Below, piece by piece: positions 1-9,132 of a stretch of 64,000 nt of DNA. Under the pieces are notes generated by a model. It had not been told where the DNA came from, searched no databases, and saw nothing but the letters and a program-made list of their open reading frames with translations. Position 1 is the stretch's first letter. The number at the start of each line of letters is the position of its first letter. The position numbers and the translations under genes were made by a program. This stretch comes from Ancylobacter amanitiformis (GTDB lineage Bacteria; Pseudomonadota; Alphaproteobacteria; Rhizobiales; Xanthobacteraceae), in the NCBI RefSeq assembly GCF_030814815.1, contig NZ_JAUSVR010000004.1:186001-250000 (forward strand), in the 5' to 3' direction.

Positions 1-20
1 AATTCGGGTATTCAGGCGGG

Positions 21-452
21 ATGAGTTCACCCTATGACCCCATCGATACCACCATAGGCCTGGCCGGCGCCGAACTGCCGCCCTGGCAGCGCCGCGTGGT
101 GCTGTATCTGCGTGTGCTGGCCGGCTTCCTGCTGCTGAAGACGATCTACAGCTGGACCCTGATCTGCGGCGTGTGGGACGGTACGACCAGCCGGTTCGAG
201 ATGCTCTCGCTGGCCGCGCAGGCGGCGGTGATCTGGGCGGCGATCATGAACCCGGTGGCGGCGGTCGGCCTGTGGCTCGGCGCCTCCTGGGGCGTCGTGC
301 TGTGGCTGGTGACGGCGATGGTGCAGATCCTCATCAACGCCTCGGCGCCCGAGGGCGTGGGGCGGCTGTTCATCGTCGCGGCGGTGGAGACGGTGCTGGT
401 CGCGATCTACGCGTTCCTGACCTACAAGGCGGCCCGCGAAAGCGAGGACTGA
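21..452 (+). CDS. DUF6163-type integral membrane protein
   Basis: Predicted 143-residue inner-membrane protein with about four hydrophobic segments (roughly residues 28-50, 62-82, 85-105 and 118-138) and a short charged C-terminus. It resembles the small DUF6163 family found beside ldtR-type regulators in Hyphomicrobiales; that family assignment is from recall. No catalytic motif is visible. The next gene, a MarR-family regulator on the same strand, starts about 130 bp downstream. Function unknown. Confidence 0.75.
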   Translation: MSSPYDPIDTTIGLAGAELPPWQRRVVLYLRVLAGFLLLKTIYSWTLICGVWDGTTSRFEMLSLAAQAAVIWAAIMNPVAAVGLWLGASWGVVLWLVTAMVQILINASAPEGVGRLFIVAAVETVLVAIYAFLTYKAARESED

Positions 453-505
453 TCCCGCTAACGCCCCGTAAAGGATAAGTTTTCACTAACGATTCAGGCT
501 CTCGC

Positions 506-520
506 TTAAGCCGTCCTTAG
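506..520. promoter_or_regulatory. possible CtrA-like site (TTAA-N7-TTAG)
   Basis: TTAA at 506-509 and TTAG at 517-520 are separated by exactly 7 bases, one mismatch from the alphaproteobacterial CtrA consensus TTAA-N7-TTAA. It lies about 65 bp upstream of the ldtR-like start, a plausible promoter position. One mismatch makes chance occurrence quite possible. Confidence 0.25.
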
Positions 521-585
521 AGCGCGCGCCCCACACTCCGGCGGATGAGAGGGAGATAATCCCCAGGTCGGATCGGGGTGTGCAG

Positions 586-1158
586 ATGAAGGCGACAGCT
601 CAGGCAACGAGCGTGGTGGCATTCGGCAAGCGGGGTGAAGCGCGGGGCGAGCAGCGGGGCGAGCTTGCGCGTCAGGAGGCCGCGCAAGCGGCGCAGGACG
701 AGATCGCGCCGCTCTATCAGGAGGCGCTGTCGCTGCTGGAGCGCCTGCATCGCCGGCTGATCGACGTGGTCAATGACGAATTCGCCCGCCGCGACCGCGA
801 GGACGTGAACGCCATCCAGGCGCTGCTGCTGTTCAATATCGGCGATGCCGAGCTCACCGCCGCGGAACTGCGCACGCGGGGCTATTATCTCGGCGCCAAC
901 GTATCCTACAATCTGAAGAAGCTGGTCGAGGCCGGCTATCTCGACCACCAGCGCTCGCGCATCGACCGCCGCGTCGTGCGCATCAAGCTGACGCCCAAGG
1001 GCGAGGAAGTGCGCGCCATCGTCGAGGCGCTGTACAGCAAGCACATCACCACGATCGAGCAGATCGGCGGCATCGGGCGCGAGGACTTCCAGGTGATCAA
1101 CAAGGCGCTGCAGCGGCTGGAGCGCTTCTGGACCGACCAGATCCTCTACCGGCTGTGA
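586..1158 (+). CDS. ldtR: MarR/winged-helix transcriptional regulator, LdtR-like
   Basis: About 190 residues with a winged-helix core (roughly residues 75-150): the helix-turn-helix and a basic wing containing SRIDRR are recognisable, followed by a C-terminal helix ending QILYRL. This matches the LdtR group of MarR regulators, known from Liberibacter and relatives to control cell-wall L,D-transpeptidase and stress genes. Start chosen at ATG 586; a GTG at 580 is in frame two codons earlier. Regulator class is secure; the specific orthology is inferred. Confidence 0.75.
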   Translation: MKATAQATSVVAFGKRGEARGEQRGELARQEAAQAAQDEIAPLYQEALSLLERLHRRLIDVVNDEFARRDREDVNAIQALLLFNIGDAELTAAELRTRGYYLGANVSYNLKKLVEAGYLDHQRSRIDRRVVRIKLTPKGEEVRAIVEALYSKHITTIEQIGGIGREDFQVINKALQRLERFWTDQILYRL

Positions 1159-1175
1159 GGCAGGCGAGGGCGCTC

Positions 1176-1210
1176 CAGGCCCTCGCCTCCCCGCAGGCCC
1201 TCGCCTCCCC
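1176..1210 (+). repeat. tandem 18-bp duplication in spacer
   Basis: A 17-base word beginning CAGGCCCTCG occurs at 1176-1192 and again at 1194-1210, giving an 18-bp period. It fills the gap between the ldtR-like stop and the convergent deacetylase stop. One of a series of similar short duplications across the window. Confidence 0.9.
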
Positions 1211-1215
1211 ATTCG

Positions 1216-2244
1216 TCACGCCTGTTCGAAGCCTTCCAGCGTGTTGGCGACGTTGACGCCGATCGCCTCCACCGCATAGCCGCCCTCCATGACGAACAGC
1301 GTCGGCAGGCCCAGCGCGGCGATGCGTCGCCCGATCCCGACATAGTCCGGGCTGTCGAGCCGGAACTGCGAGATCGGGTCGTGCTTGTAGGTGTCGACGC
1401 CGAGCGACACGATGAGTGCGTCCGGCGCGAAGGCGTTCACGCGCCCGCAGGCCGCCTCCAGCGCCGCGCTCCAGCCCTCGTAGTCCGTGCCCCAGGGCAG
1501 CGGGAAATTGGCGTTGAAGCCTTCACCCGCGCCCGCGCCCGTCTCATCGGCATAGCCGAGGAAATAGGGGAATTCCTGCATCGGGTCGGCGTGGATGTTG
1601 CACACCAGCACGTCGCCGCGCTCGTAGAAAATGGCCTGCGTGCCGTTGCCGTGGTGATAGTCGACATCGAGAATGGCCACGCGGGCCGCGCCCCGGTCGC
1701 GCAGGCCCTGCGCCGCCACCGCCGCGTTGTTGATGAAGCAGTAGCCGCCCATGGTTCCCGCATGGGCGTGGTGGCCGGGCGGGCGGCACAGCGCGAAGGC
1801 CGCCCGCTCGCCGCCGGACAGCAGATCGACTCCGGTCAGCGCGGCATCGGCGCCCGCCTGCACGGCATCCCAGGTGCCCGCGACGATGCAGCAGCCGGCA
1901 TCGAACGAGAAATGCCCCAGCTTGCCGTCAATGGCGTCCGGCTCGATGAAGCGCATGCCCGGCGCGCGCCAGAAGCTCGGCAACGCTGGCGTGTCGCGCC
2001 CCTCGGCGGTCCACAATTCCCAGGCCTGCGCGAGGAAGCGGACATAGGCGGGATCGTGCACCGCAAGCAGCGGGTCGAGCCCGTGCGCGGTGGGCTCGAC
2101 GAGCGGACCGAGGCCGCGCGCGCCGATGGCGTCGAGAATCATCGCCACCCGCTCGGGCTTCTCGAAGGCGGGCACGATCTGCCCGTTATTGAGCTCGACA
2201 TGGCCGGAATGGCCGAGATGGCGCGGCGTGTGGATGATCTTCAT
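1216..2244 (-). CDS. histone deacetylase-family amidohydrolase (acetylpolyamine amidohydrolase type)
   Basis: A 342-residue zinc deacetylase. RPPGHHA places the catalytic His pair at 158/159; DVDYHHGNGTQ gives Asp195 and His197; LGVDTY gives Asp284; GGY gives Tyr323. These numbers coincide with those of the Mycoplana acetylpolyamine amidohydrolase, whose length is also almost the same. It should remove acetyl groups from polyamines or related amides in the cytoplasm. The residue aligned with the polyamine-selecting Glu117 appears to be Gly, so the substrate is uncertain. It is convergent with ldtR. Confidence 0.85.
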   Translation of the reverse strand: MKIIHTPRHLGHSGHVELNNGQIVPAFEKPERVAMILDAIGARGLGPLVEPTAHGLDPLLAVHDPAYVRFLAQAWELWTAEGRDTPALPSFWRAPGMRFIEPDAIDGKLGHFSFDAGCCIVAGTWDAVQAGADAALTGVDLLSGGERAAFALCRPPGHHAHAGTMGGYCFINNAAVAAQGLRDRGAARVAILDVDYHHGNGTQAIFYERGDVLVCNIHADPMQEFPYFLGYADETGAGAGEGFNANFPLPWGTDYEGWSAALEAACGRVNAFAPDALIVSLGVDTYKHDPISQFRLDSPDYVGIGRRIAALGLPTLFVMEGGYAVEAIGVNVANTLEGFEQA

Positions 2245-2429
2245 CGCGGGTCCCGGATTCGCGGGGGAAGGGGCCCCGACGATAGGCGAGCGGCGCTTGT
2301 CCTGTCATCCCGGCCGGCCCGTGTCGCGCCGCTCGGCACGCGCCGCCGCGTCGATGCAAGGCGTCCTGCCGGGAGCGTGCTTTGAAACGCCGCAGGGGCT
2401 GTGCTAAGCGACCCGCCTTGATTTCCGAA

Positions 2430-2450
2430 GGGCCGACGCGAGGTCGGCCC
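2430..2450 (+). promoter_or_regulatory. perfect hairpin in glyA leader
   Basis: Perfect 8-bp arms (GGGCCGAC at 2430-2437 and GTCGGCCC at 2443-2450) enclose a 5-base loop, ending about 40 bases before the glyA start. No U-run follows, so it is not an obvious terminator. It could be an attenuator, an mRNA-stability element or a riboswitch piece; no known riboswitch class was recognised. Confidence 0.4.
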
Positions 2451-2489
2451 GAAGGCGTCGCCACCGCCCCGTGCCAGGGAGGCCGGAAT

Positions 2490-3797
2490 ATGTCGTCCGA
2501 AGCCCACGCTTCATCCACCAGCTCCATCAGCCGCTTCTTCGAAGCGACGCTCGGCGAGACCGATCCCGAGCTCGCCGGCGCCATCTCCGCCGAGCTTGGT
2601 CGCCAGCGCGACGAGATCGAGCTGATCGCGTCCGAGAACATCGTCTCGCGCGCCGTGCTGGAAGCCCAGGGTTCGGTGCTGACCAACAAATACGCGGAAG
2701 GCTATCCCGGCCGGCGCTATTATGGCGGCTGCCAGTTCGTCGACGTGGCGGAGCAGCTTGCCATCGACCGCGCCAAGCAGCTGTTCGGCGCCGGCTTCGC
2801 CAATGTGCAGCCCCATTCGGGCGCCCAGGCCAACACCGCCGTGTTCTTCGCGCTGATGCAGCCGGGCGATGCCTTCCTCGGCCTCAACCTCGCCGCCGGT
2901 GGCCACCTCACGCATGGCGCGCCGGTGAGCCTGTCGGGCAAGTGGTTCAAGCCGGTGCCCTATAATGTGCGCCGCGACGACCAGCGCATCGATTACGAGG
3001 AAGTCGCCAGGCTCGCCGACGAGCACAAGCCGAAGGTGCTCATCGCCGGCGGCTCGGCCTATCCGCGCCATATCGACTTCGCGAAGATGCGCGCCATCGC
3101 CGATTCGGTCGGCGCCTATCTCATGGTCGACATGGCCCATTTCGCCGGGCTGGTGGCGGGCGGCGTGCATCCCAACCCGGTGCCCCATGCCCATGTCGTG
3201 ACCACCACGACGCACAAGACCCTGCGCGGTCCGCGCGGCGGCATGATCCTGACAAATGACGAGGACCTCGCCAAGAAGTTCAACTCGGCGATCTTCCCCG
3301 GCATCCAGGGCGGCCCGCTGATGCACGTCATCGCCGCCAAGGCGGTGGCCTTCGGCGAGGCGCTGCAGCCGGAGTTCAAGATCTACGCGAAGAACGTGGT
3401 CGAGAATGCGCAGGCGCTGGCGGAAAACCTCAAGGGCCACGGCTTCGAGATCGTCTCCGGCGGCACCGACACGCATTTGATGCTGGTCGACCTGCGGCCG
3501 AAGAAGCTCACCGGCAAGGTGTCGGAGATCGCGCTCGGGCGCGCCCACATCACCACCAACAAGAACGGCATCCCGTTCGATCCCGAGAAGCCCTTCGTCA
3601 CGTCCGGCGTGCGCCTTGGCACCCCGGCCGGCACGACGCGCGGCTTCGGCGTGGGCGAGTTCCAGCAGATCGGCGACATGATCGCCGAGGTGCTGGACGT
3701 GCTGTCGCAGAAGGGCACCGACGAGGACAGCCTGGTCGAGGCGGCGGTTCGCGGCAAGGTGGCCGAACTGCTCGCGCGTTTCCCGATCTACGGCTGA
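2490..3797 (+). CDS. glyA: serine hydroxymethyltransferase
   Basis: PLP enzyme converting serine plus tetrahydrofolate to glycine plus methylene-THF in the cytosol. The 435-residue protein has the family signature near the N-terminus ([23 protein letters not shown]) and the PLP lysine in [14 protein letters not shown] at about Lys243. Start chosen at ATG 2490, 6 bases after AGGGAGG; reading upstream to 2382 would add 36 unconserved residues. It leads the glyA-nrdR-rib-nusB-thiL gene string, whose one-carbon and nucleotide theme is typical for Hyphomicrobiales. Confidence 0.98.
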   Translation: MSSEAHASSTSSISRFFEATLGETDPELAGAISAELGRQRDEIELIASENIVSRAVLEAQGSVLTNKYAEGYPGRRYYGGCQFVDVAEQLAIDRAKQLFGAGFANVQPHSGAQANTAVFFALMQPGDAFLGLNLAAGGHLTHGAPVSLSGKWFKPVPYNVRRDDQRIDYEEVARLADEHKPKVLIAGGSAYPRHIDFAKMRAIADSVGAYLMVDMAHFAGLVAGGVHPNPVPHAHVVTTTTHKTLRGPRGGMILTNDEDLAKKFNSAIFPGIQGGPLMHVIAAKAVAFGEALQPEFKIYAKNVVENAQALAENLKGHGFEIVSGGTDTHLMLVDLRPKKLTGKVSEIALGRAHITTNKNGIPFDPEKPFVTSGVRLGTPAGTTRGFGVGEFQQIGDMIAEVLDVLSQKGTDEDSLVEAAVRGKVAELLARFPIYG

Positions 3798-3821
3798 GGC
3801 CCCCGGAACCCAGGTGAACCG

Positions 3822-4343
3822 ATGCGCTGTCCTTATTGCGGAAGTCTCGAAACGCAGGTGAAGGACTCCCGTCCGACCGAGGACAGCGCCGCCATCCGCC
3901 GCCGCCGCATCTGCCCCGATTGCGGCGGCCGCTTCACCACGTTCGAGCGCGTGCAGCTGCGCGAGCTTACCGTGCTCAAGCGCTCGGGACGGCGCGTGCC
4001 GTTCGACCGCGACAAGCTGGCGCGCTCGGTCGAGGTGGCGCTGCGCAAGCGCCCCGTCGATCCCGAGCGGATCGAGCGGCTGGTGTCCGGCCTGGTGCGC
4101 CGGCTGGAAAGCATGGGCGAAAGCGAAATCACCTCCGAGACCATTGGCGAGCTGGTGATGGAGAGCCTGAAACAGCTCGACGACGTCGCCTATGTCCGCT
4201 TCGCCTCCGTCTACCGCAATTTCCGCGAGGCCAAGGATTTCGAGGCCGTGCTTGGCGAGCTGGAGCCGCGCCCGGGTGAGGGCGGGGATGGCGAAGACCC
4301 CGCCGCCCCGGCCCGCCGCCGCCCCAACCTTGCCGACGATTGA
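3822..4343 (+). CDS. nrdR: transcriptional repressor NrdR
   Basis: Represses ribonucleotide reductase genes when its ATP-cone senses dATP. The N-terminal zinc ribbon has Cys3, Cys6, Cys31 and Cys34 (CPYC and CPDC), followed by an ATP-cone at about residues 48-138. At 173 residues it is a little longer than the usual ~150, with an acidic/proline C-terminal tail from about residue 148. It follows glyA by 24 bp, and its stop overlaps the upstream-most ribD start (TGATG). Confidence 0.97.
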   Translation: MRCPYCGSLETQVKDSRPTEDSAAIRRRRICPDCGGRFTTFERVQLRELTVLKRSGRRVPFDRDKLARSVEVALRKRPVDPERIERLVSGLVRRLESMGESEITSETIGELVMESLKQLDDVAYVRFASVYRNFREAKDFEAVLGELEPRPGEGGDGEDPAAPARRRPNLADD

Positions 4344-5494
4344 TGCGGCCGAACATCGCCGCCAGCCGTCGCTCCCTTATGATGAAGCCTGACATGCAAG
4401 ACGAAGCCCTCATGGCCGCCGCGCTCAGCGTTGGCCGGCGCGAACTCGGCCAGACCTGGCCCAATCCCGCCGTCGGCGCGGTGGTGGTGCGCGAGACGCC
4501 CGCCGGCCCGGTCGTGCTCGGGCGCGGCTGGACGTCCAAGGGCGGCCGTCCCCATGCCGAGCCGCAGGCGATCGCGCAGGCGGGCGCGGCGGCGCACGGG
4601 GCGACGCTCTATGTGACGCTGGAGCCCTGTTCGCACCATGGCCAGACGCCGCCCTGCGTCGATTCGATCCGCGCCGCCGGCCTCCGGCGGGTGGTGGCGG
4701 CGGTGGAAGACCCGGATTTCCGCGTCGCCGGCCGCGGCTTCGCCATCCTGCGCGAGGCCGGGATCGAGGTGATTGTCGGGCCCGGCGCGGCGGAGGCGCG
4801 GATCGCCCATGCCGGCCATATCCGCCGCGTCACGGAAGGCCGCCCGCATGTCATGCTCAAGCTGGCCGTCTCGGCCGATGGCAAGGTCGGGCTCGCCGGT
4901 CGCCGCCCCGCCGCGATCACCGGTGAGGTGGCGCGCGGGCGGGTGCACATGCTGCGCGCCACCTTCGACGCCGTGCTCACCGGCATCGGCACAGTGCTGG
5001 CGGACGACCCGCTGCTGACCTGCCGCCTGCCGGGCATGCTCGATCGCTCGCCGGTGCGCATCGTGCTCGACAGCGATCTGCGGCTGCCGGCCACCAGCGC
5101 GCTGGCCCGCAGCATCGCGACCGCGCCGCTTTGGATTCTCGCGGCCGAGGATGCGCCGGCGGAGCGCGAGGCGCTGATCGTCGGTCTCGGGGCGGAGGTG
5201 ATGCGCGTGCGCCGCCGCGCCGGGGGCGGGCTCGATCTCGACGAGGCGGTGAAGCTGCTGGCGCTGCGCGGCATCACCCGGCTGATGGTCGAGGCCGGCC
5301 CGCGCGTCGCCGCCGCCTTCGTGCAGAGCCGGCTGGTCGACGAGGCGGATATCTTCGAGGCGCCGCGCGAACTGGGCCATGATGGGCTCGATGCGCTGGA
5401 GGGACTGCCGCTTTCGCAACTGGATACCTATCTGTCGGTGACAGAGACCGAGCGGCACGGCGCGGATCGGCTCACCATCATGAGGCGTCGCTAG
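4343..5494 (+). CDS. ribD: bifunctional riboflavin deaminase/reductase RibD
   Basis: Performs the second and third steps of riboflavin synthesis: deamination, then reduction, of the pyrimidine intermediate. The N-terminal deaminase domain has the zinc motif PHAEPQA and PCSHHGQTPPC; the C-terminal RibD reductase domain begins near VMLKLAVSADGKVG. ATG 4343 overlaps the nrdR stop, suggesting translational coupling, but ATGs at 4379, 4382 and 4394 are all in frame and one of the last two fits family length better. The stop abuts the ribE start directly. Confidence 0.95.
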   Translation: MRPNIAASRRSLMMKPDMQDEALMAAALSVGRRELGQTWPNPAVGAVVVRETPAGPVVLGRGWTSKGGRPHAEPQAIAQAGAAAHGATLYVTLEPCSHHGQTPPCVDSIRAAGLRRVVAAVEDPDFRVAGRGFAILREAGIEVIVGPGAAEARIAHAGHIRRVTEGRPHVMLKLAVSADGKVGLAGRRPAAITGEVARGRVHMLRATFDAVLTGIGTVLADDPLLTCRLPGMLDRSPVRIVLDSDLRLPATSALARSIATAPLWILAAEDAPAEREALIVGLGAEVMRVRRRAGGGLDLDEAVKLLALRGITRLMVEAGPRVAAAFVQSRLVDEADIFEAPRELGHDGLDALEGLPLSQLDTYLSVTETERHGADRLTIMRRR

Positions 5495-6085
5495 ATGTTC
5501 ACGGGAATCGTCACCGATATCGGCACCGTCCGCGAGGTCGCGCCGCGCAATGACGTGCGCCGGCTGACCATCGGCACCGTCTACGACACGTCCACCATCG
5601 CGCTCGGCGCCTCGATCGCCTGCTCGGGCGTGTGCCTCACCGTGGTGGCGGTGCAGCCCGACGCCTTCGAGGTCGAGGCCGCGCCGGAGACGCTGTCGGT
5701 GACGACCGCGCGGGACTGGCAGGTGGGCGGGCGGCTCAATCTCGAACGCGCGCTCAAGATCGGCGACGAACTGGGCGGCCATATCGTGCAGGGCCATGTC
5801 GATGGCGTCGCCACCGTGGTGGCGCGCGAGGATCTGGGCGAGACGACGCGCTTCGTGTTCGAGGTGCCGGCCGCGCTCGCCCCGTTCATCGCGGCGAAGG
5901 GCTCGGTCACGCTCGACGGCACCTCGCTCACGGTGAACGAGGTAGACGGTCTGCGCTTTTCCTGCCTGCTCATACCGCATACGCTGGCGCATACGACGTG
6001 GGGCGATGTCCAGCCGGGCGGCGCTGTCAATATCGAAGTCGACATGATGGCCCGCTACGCGGCGCGGCTTGCGGAGTTCCGCTGA
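5495..6085 (+). CDS. ribE: riboflavin synthase, alpha subunit type
   Basis: Dismutates two 6,7-dimethyl-8-ribityllumazine molecules to riboflavin. The 196-residue protein opens with the family signature [10 protein letters not shown] and carries two lumazine-binding barrel repeats, the second starting near [14 protein letters not shown] follows the ribD stop with no gap, so the two are translated together. RibH, which makes its substrate, comes next. Confidence 0.97.
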   Translation: MFTGIVTDIGTVREVAPRNDVRRLTIGTVYDTSTIALGASIACSGVCLTVVAVQPDAFEVEAAPETLSVTTARDWQVGGRLNLERALKIGDELGGHIVQGHVDGVATVVAREDLGETTRFVFEVPAALAPFIAAKGSVTLDGTSLTVNEVDGLRFSCLLIPHTLAHTTWGDVQPGGAVNIEVDMMARYAARLAEFR

Positions 6086-6129
6086 CGGGTCTACCTCGTC
6101 GGCCCGTCCAGTTTCATGAGGTTCCAATC

Positions 6130-6627
6130 ATGGCGAGCCCACGCCCGCCGCGCGCTTCCGATGCCGACCTCACGCCGCTCCACGGCGCGCGCGTGCTCAT
6201 CGTCGAGGCCCGGTTCTATGACGACATCGCCGACGAACTGCTCGCCGGCGCGATGGGAGCCGTCACCGCCGCCGGCGCCAGCGCGGAGGTCATCTCGATG
6301 CCCGGCGCGCTGGAGATCCCGACCGCCATCGCCATCGCGCTCGATGCCGCCGCCGCTGCCGGCACGCCCTATGACGCGGCCGTCGCACTCGGCTGCGTCG
6401 TGCGTGGCGAGACCTATCATTTCGAGATCGTCGCGGGTGAATCCTCCCGCGCGCTGATGGACCTCGCCGTGGCGCGCCAGCTGCCGTTCGGCAACGGCAT
6501 TCTCACGGTCGAGACTGACGAGCAGGCATGGGTCCGTGCCCGCGTGAGCGAGGGCAACAAGGGCGGTGGCGCGGTCGAGGCGGCGCTCACCCTGCTGCGC
6601 CTCAAGCGCCGCGTCGGGCAGGCGTGA
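6130..6627 (+). CDS. ribH: 6,7-dimethyl-8-ribityllumazine synthase
   Basis: Condenses the RibD-pathway pyrimidine with dihydroxybutanone phosphate; normally a pentamer or 60-mer. 165 residues with the family blocks around [35 protein letters not shown] (catalytic His) and [14 protein letters not shown]. Start is the ATG after a GAGG-like site; reading further upstream runs into ribE in another frame. The expected order ribD-ribE-ribH-nusB is intact. Confidence 0.97.
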   Translation: MASPRPPRASDADLTPLHGARVLIVEARFYDDIADELLAGAMGAVTAAGASAEVISMPGALEIPTAIAIALDAAAAAGTPYDAAVALGCVVRGETYHFEIVAGESSRALMDLAVARQLPFGNGILTVETDEQAWVRARVSEGNKGGGAVEAALTLLRLKRRVGQA

Positions 6628-6634
6628 GGCGATC

Positions 6635-7147
6635 ATGACCGCGACCCCCAAACCCGTAACCGCCAAACCCGCGACCTCCAAGCCGGTCAACCACAAGCCG
6701 CTGCGCAAGAGCGCCGCCCGCCTCAATGCGGTGCAGGCGCTCTACCAGATGGATGTGGCGGCGACCCCGCTGCCCGAGATCCTCGCCCAGTTCGAAAGCC
6801 ACTGGATCGGCCAGGAGATCGAGGGCGACGAGATTGCCGGCGCCGACCTCAACCTGTTCCGCGACATTGTCGGCGGCGTGGTGCGCGAGCAGCGGGTGGT
6901 TGATCCCGTTCTCGATGCCGCGCTGGTGAATGGCTGGCCGCTCAAGCGCATCGAGGTGGTGCTGCGCGCCGTGCTGCGCGCGGGCGCCTATGAACTCGCT
7001 GCCCGGCCGGACATTCCCGCCCGCGTCGTGGTTGCCGAATATGTGAACGTCGCCGCCGCTTTCCTCGACCGCGAGGAGACCGGCATGGTGAATGCGGTGC
7101 TGGACGGCATCGCCCGCGAGCGGCGCCCCGCCGAGTTCCCGGGCTGA
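6635..7147 (+). CDS. nusB: transcription antitermination protein NusB
   Basis: 170-residue all-helical RNA-binding protein that, with NusE/S10, promotes antitermination on rRNA operons. The core starts near residue 27 (RLNAVQALYQMD) and contains the conserved AAYELxxRPDIP-like segment and the terminal GMVNAVLDGIA block. The ~25-residue Lys/Pro/Thr-rich N-terminal extension is typical of alphaproteobacterial NusB. It starts 7 bp after the ribH stop. Confidence 0.96.
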   Translation: MTATPKPVTAKPATSKPVNHKPLRKSAARLNAVQALYQMDVAATPLPEILAQFESHWIGQEIEGDEIAGADLNLFRDIVGGVVREQRVVDPVLDAALVNGWPLKRIEVVLRAVLRAGAYELAARPDIPARVVVAEYVNVAAAFLDREETGMVNAVLDGIARERRPAEFPG

Positions 7148-7157
7148 GGGCGAGGAC

Positions 7158-8189
7158 ATGAGCGCGGGCGGTTCCGGCGCGGCAGGCAATCCCGGCAAGG
7201 ATCCGGGCTCCGGCGAGGATCGCCTGATCGCGCGGCTGTTCGAGCCGCTCGCCCGGCATCCCGGCGCGCTCGGGCTGAAGGACGACGCCGCTTTCCTCGA
7301 CCTGCCGCCCGGCCACCAGCTGGTGCTGACCAAGGACGCGCTGGTCGCCGGCGTTCACTTCTTTGCCGATGACCCGCCGGCCTCCATCGCCCGCAAGGCG
7401 ATGCGGGTGAACCTCTCCGACCTCGCGGCCAAGGGGGCCGTGCCGCTCGGCGTACTGCTCGCCATCGCCATCCCGCCCGACATGTCGGCCGACGCGCTGG
7501 AAGATTTCGCGCGCGGCCTCGGCGAGGATGCGGATCGCTACGGCGCGCCGCTGCTGGGCGGCGACACGGTGCGCACGCCGGGGCCCTTCACCGTCTCCAT
7601 CACCGCGCTCGGCTCGGTGCCGATGGGTGAGATGGTCCGGCGCACCAGCGCCCCGCCGGGCGCGGCGATCGTCGTGACCGGCACGATCGGCGACGCGGCG
7701 CTCGGCCTGCAATTGCGCCTCGATCCCGGCCGCCCCGGCTTCGCGGCGCTGGATGGCGCGCAGCGCGCCTTCCTGGCGGAGCGCTATCTGCATCCGCGCC
7801 CGCGCCTCGCGCTCGCGGCCAGCCTTCGCGCGCATGCCCTTGCCGCGATGGACGTTTCCGACGGTCTGGTCGGCGATCTCGCCAAGCTGCTCGCGGCCTC
7901 TCATGTGGCCGGCGCCATCGACGCCGCCCGGGTGCCGCTGAGCGATGCCGCCCGCGCCGCCATCACCGCCGAGCCGGCGCTGCTGGAGACGGCGCTGACC
8001 GGCGGCGACGACTACGAGCTTCTCGCCGTGATGGCCGACGCCCATCTCGATGCCTTTCATGCGCGCGCCACCGCGGCGGGCATCGGCGCGGCGGTGATCG
8101 GCCGCACATATCCGGGGCAGGGGCTGGTGGTGCGGGACGAGGGGGGCGCGCCGATCGCCTTCGCGCGGAGCAGCTTCAGCCATTTCTGA
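7158..8189 (+). CDS. thiL: thiamine-monophosphate kinase
   Basis: Phosphorylates thiamine monophosphate to the pyrophosphate cofactor. 343 residues of the AIR-synthase/PurM fold, with GLKDDAAFLD, the VNLSDLAAKGAVPLG metal/ATP region, GGDT, AMDVSDGLVGDL and TGGDDYELL in the family order. Start at ATG 7158, 10 bp after the nusB stop and preceded by GAGGAC. It closes the glyA-to-thiL string; about 110 bp separate it from the next gene. Confidence 0.96.
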   Translation: MSAGGSGAAGNPGKDPGSGEDRLIARLFEPLARHPGALGLKDDAAFLDLPPGHQLVLTKDALVAGVHFFADDPPASIARKAMRVNLSDLAAKGAVPLGVLLAIAIPPDMSADALEDFARGLGEDADRYGAPLLGGDTVRTPGPFTVSITALGSVPMGEMVRRTSAPPGAAIVVTGTIGDAALGLQLRLDPGRPGFAALDGAQRAFLAERYLHPRPRLALAASLRAHALAAMDVSDGLVGDLAKLLAASHVAGAIDAARVPLSDAARAAITAEPALLETALTGGDDYELLAVMADAHLDAFHARATAAGIGAAVIGRTYPGQGLVVRDEGGAPIAFARSSFSHF

Positions 8190-8298
8190 GGGCGGGATGG
8201 CCTAAAGGTTAGGCGAAGCGCGCATTGCCTCGCGGTGGGGCAGGGCCTAGCCTTCGGGCAAGCTGCCCGTGTACGGCAGCGAGATTGGGAACCACGAT

Positions 8299-9063
8299 AT
8301 GAAATTCGTCAGGATACTGGCCGCGGCTGCGGCCATGTCGCTCGCTGCCGGGGCCGCGCATGCGGAAATCAAGAAGGTGCGCATCGGCACCGAAGGTGCC
8401 TATCCTCCCTTCAACTCGGTGGATTCGGCCGGCAAGCTGGTCGGCTTCGACATCGATATCGCCAATGCGCTCTGCGAGAAGATGAAGGTTGAATGCACCT
8501 TCGTGGCGCAGGATTGGGATGGCATCATCCCCGCGCTGCTCGCCAAGAAATACGACGCCATCGTCGCCTCAATGTCGATCACCGACGAGCGCAAGGAGAA
8601 GGTGGCCTTCACCGTTCCCTACTACCTGACGCCGGGCAATTTCATCGCCCCCAAGGATACGACGCTCACCGCGATCACCCCCGAGGCGCTGAAGGGCAAG
8701 GTGCTTGGCGCGCAGTCCTCCACGACCGGGGCAACCTATCTCGAGGACAAGTACAAGGGTTCGGAGGTCAAGCTCTACCCGACCCAGGACGAGGCCAATG
8801 CCGACCTCGCCGCCGGCCGCCTCGATGCGGTGGCGGCCGACAAGTTCGTGCTCTACGAATGGCTGGAGAAGACCGATGCCGGCAAGTGCTGCAAGTTCAT
8901 CGGCCCGGACCTCGCCGACATGAACCCCGATGGGACCGGCATCGCCGTGCGCAAGGAAGACAATGAACTGCGCGAGATGCTGAACAAGGCCATCAAGGAC
9001 ATCCAGGCCGACGGCACCTATCAGAAGATCAACGCGAAATACTTCCCCTTCCCGATCAACTGA
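8299..9063 (+). CDS. periplasmic basic amino-acid-type ABC substrate-binding protein
   Basis: 254 residues with a signal peptide of about 22 residues ending AAHA, then a type-3 solute-binding fold (GTEGAYPPFN, LVGFDIDIANALCEKM, DWDGIIPALLAKKYDAIVAS). The sequence style matches arginine/lysine/histidine-binding proteins. No permease or ATPase gene is next to it, so it either serves a transporter encoded elsewhere or feeds the oxidase gene 69 bp downstream. Ligand inferred from family only. Confidence 0.85.
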   Translation: MKFVRILAAAAAMSLAAGAAHAEIKKVRIGTEGAYPPFNSVDSAGKLVGFDIDIANALCEKMKVECTFVAQDWDGIIPALLAKKYDAIVASMSITDERKEKVAFTVPYYLTPGNFIAPKDTTLTAITPEALKGKVLGAQSSTTGATYLEDKYKGSEVKLYPTQDEANADLAAGRLDAVAADKFVLYEWLEKTDAGKCCKFIGPDLADMNPDGTGIAVRKEDNELREMLNKAIKDIQADGTYQKINAKYFPFPIN

Positions 9064-9132
9064 CTCGGGGCCGGTGTGGCGGGGCGTGGCTCTCGGGCCC
9101 GCTCCGCCGCCTCTGCCTTAGGACGACTTCCC

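Noticed and set aside
5375-6130. FMN riboswitch in front of riboflavin genes
   Set aside because: ribD, ribE and ribH are packed with little or no spacer and no RFN-like conserved blocks were seen.
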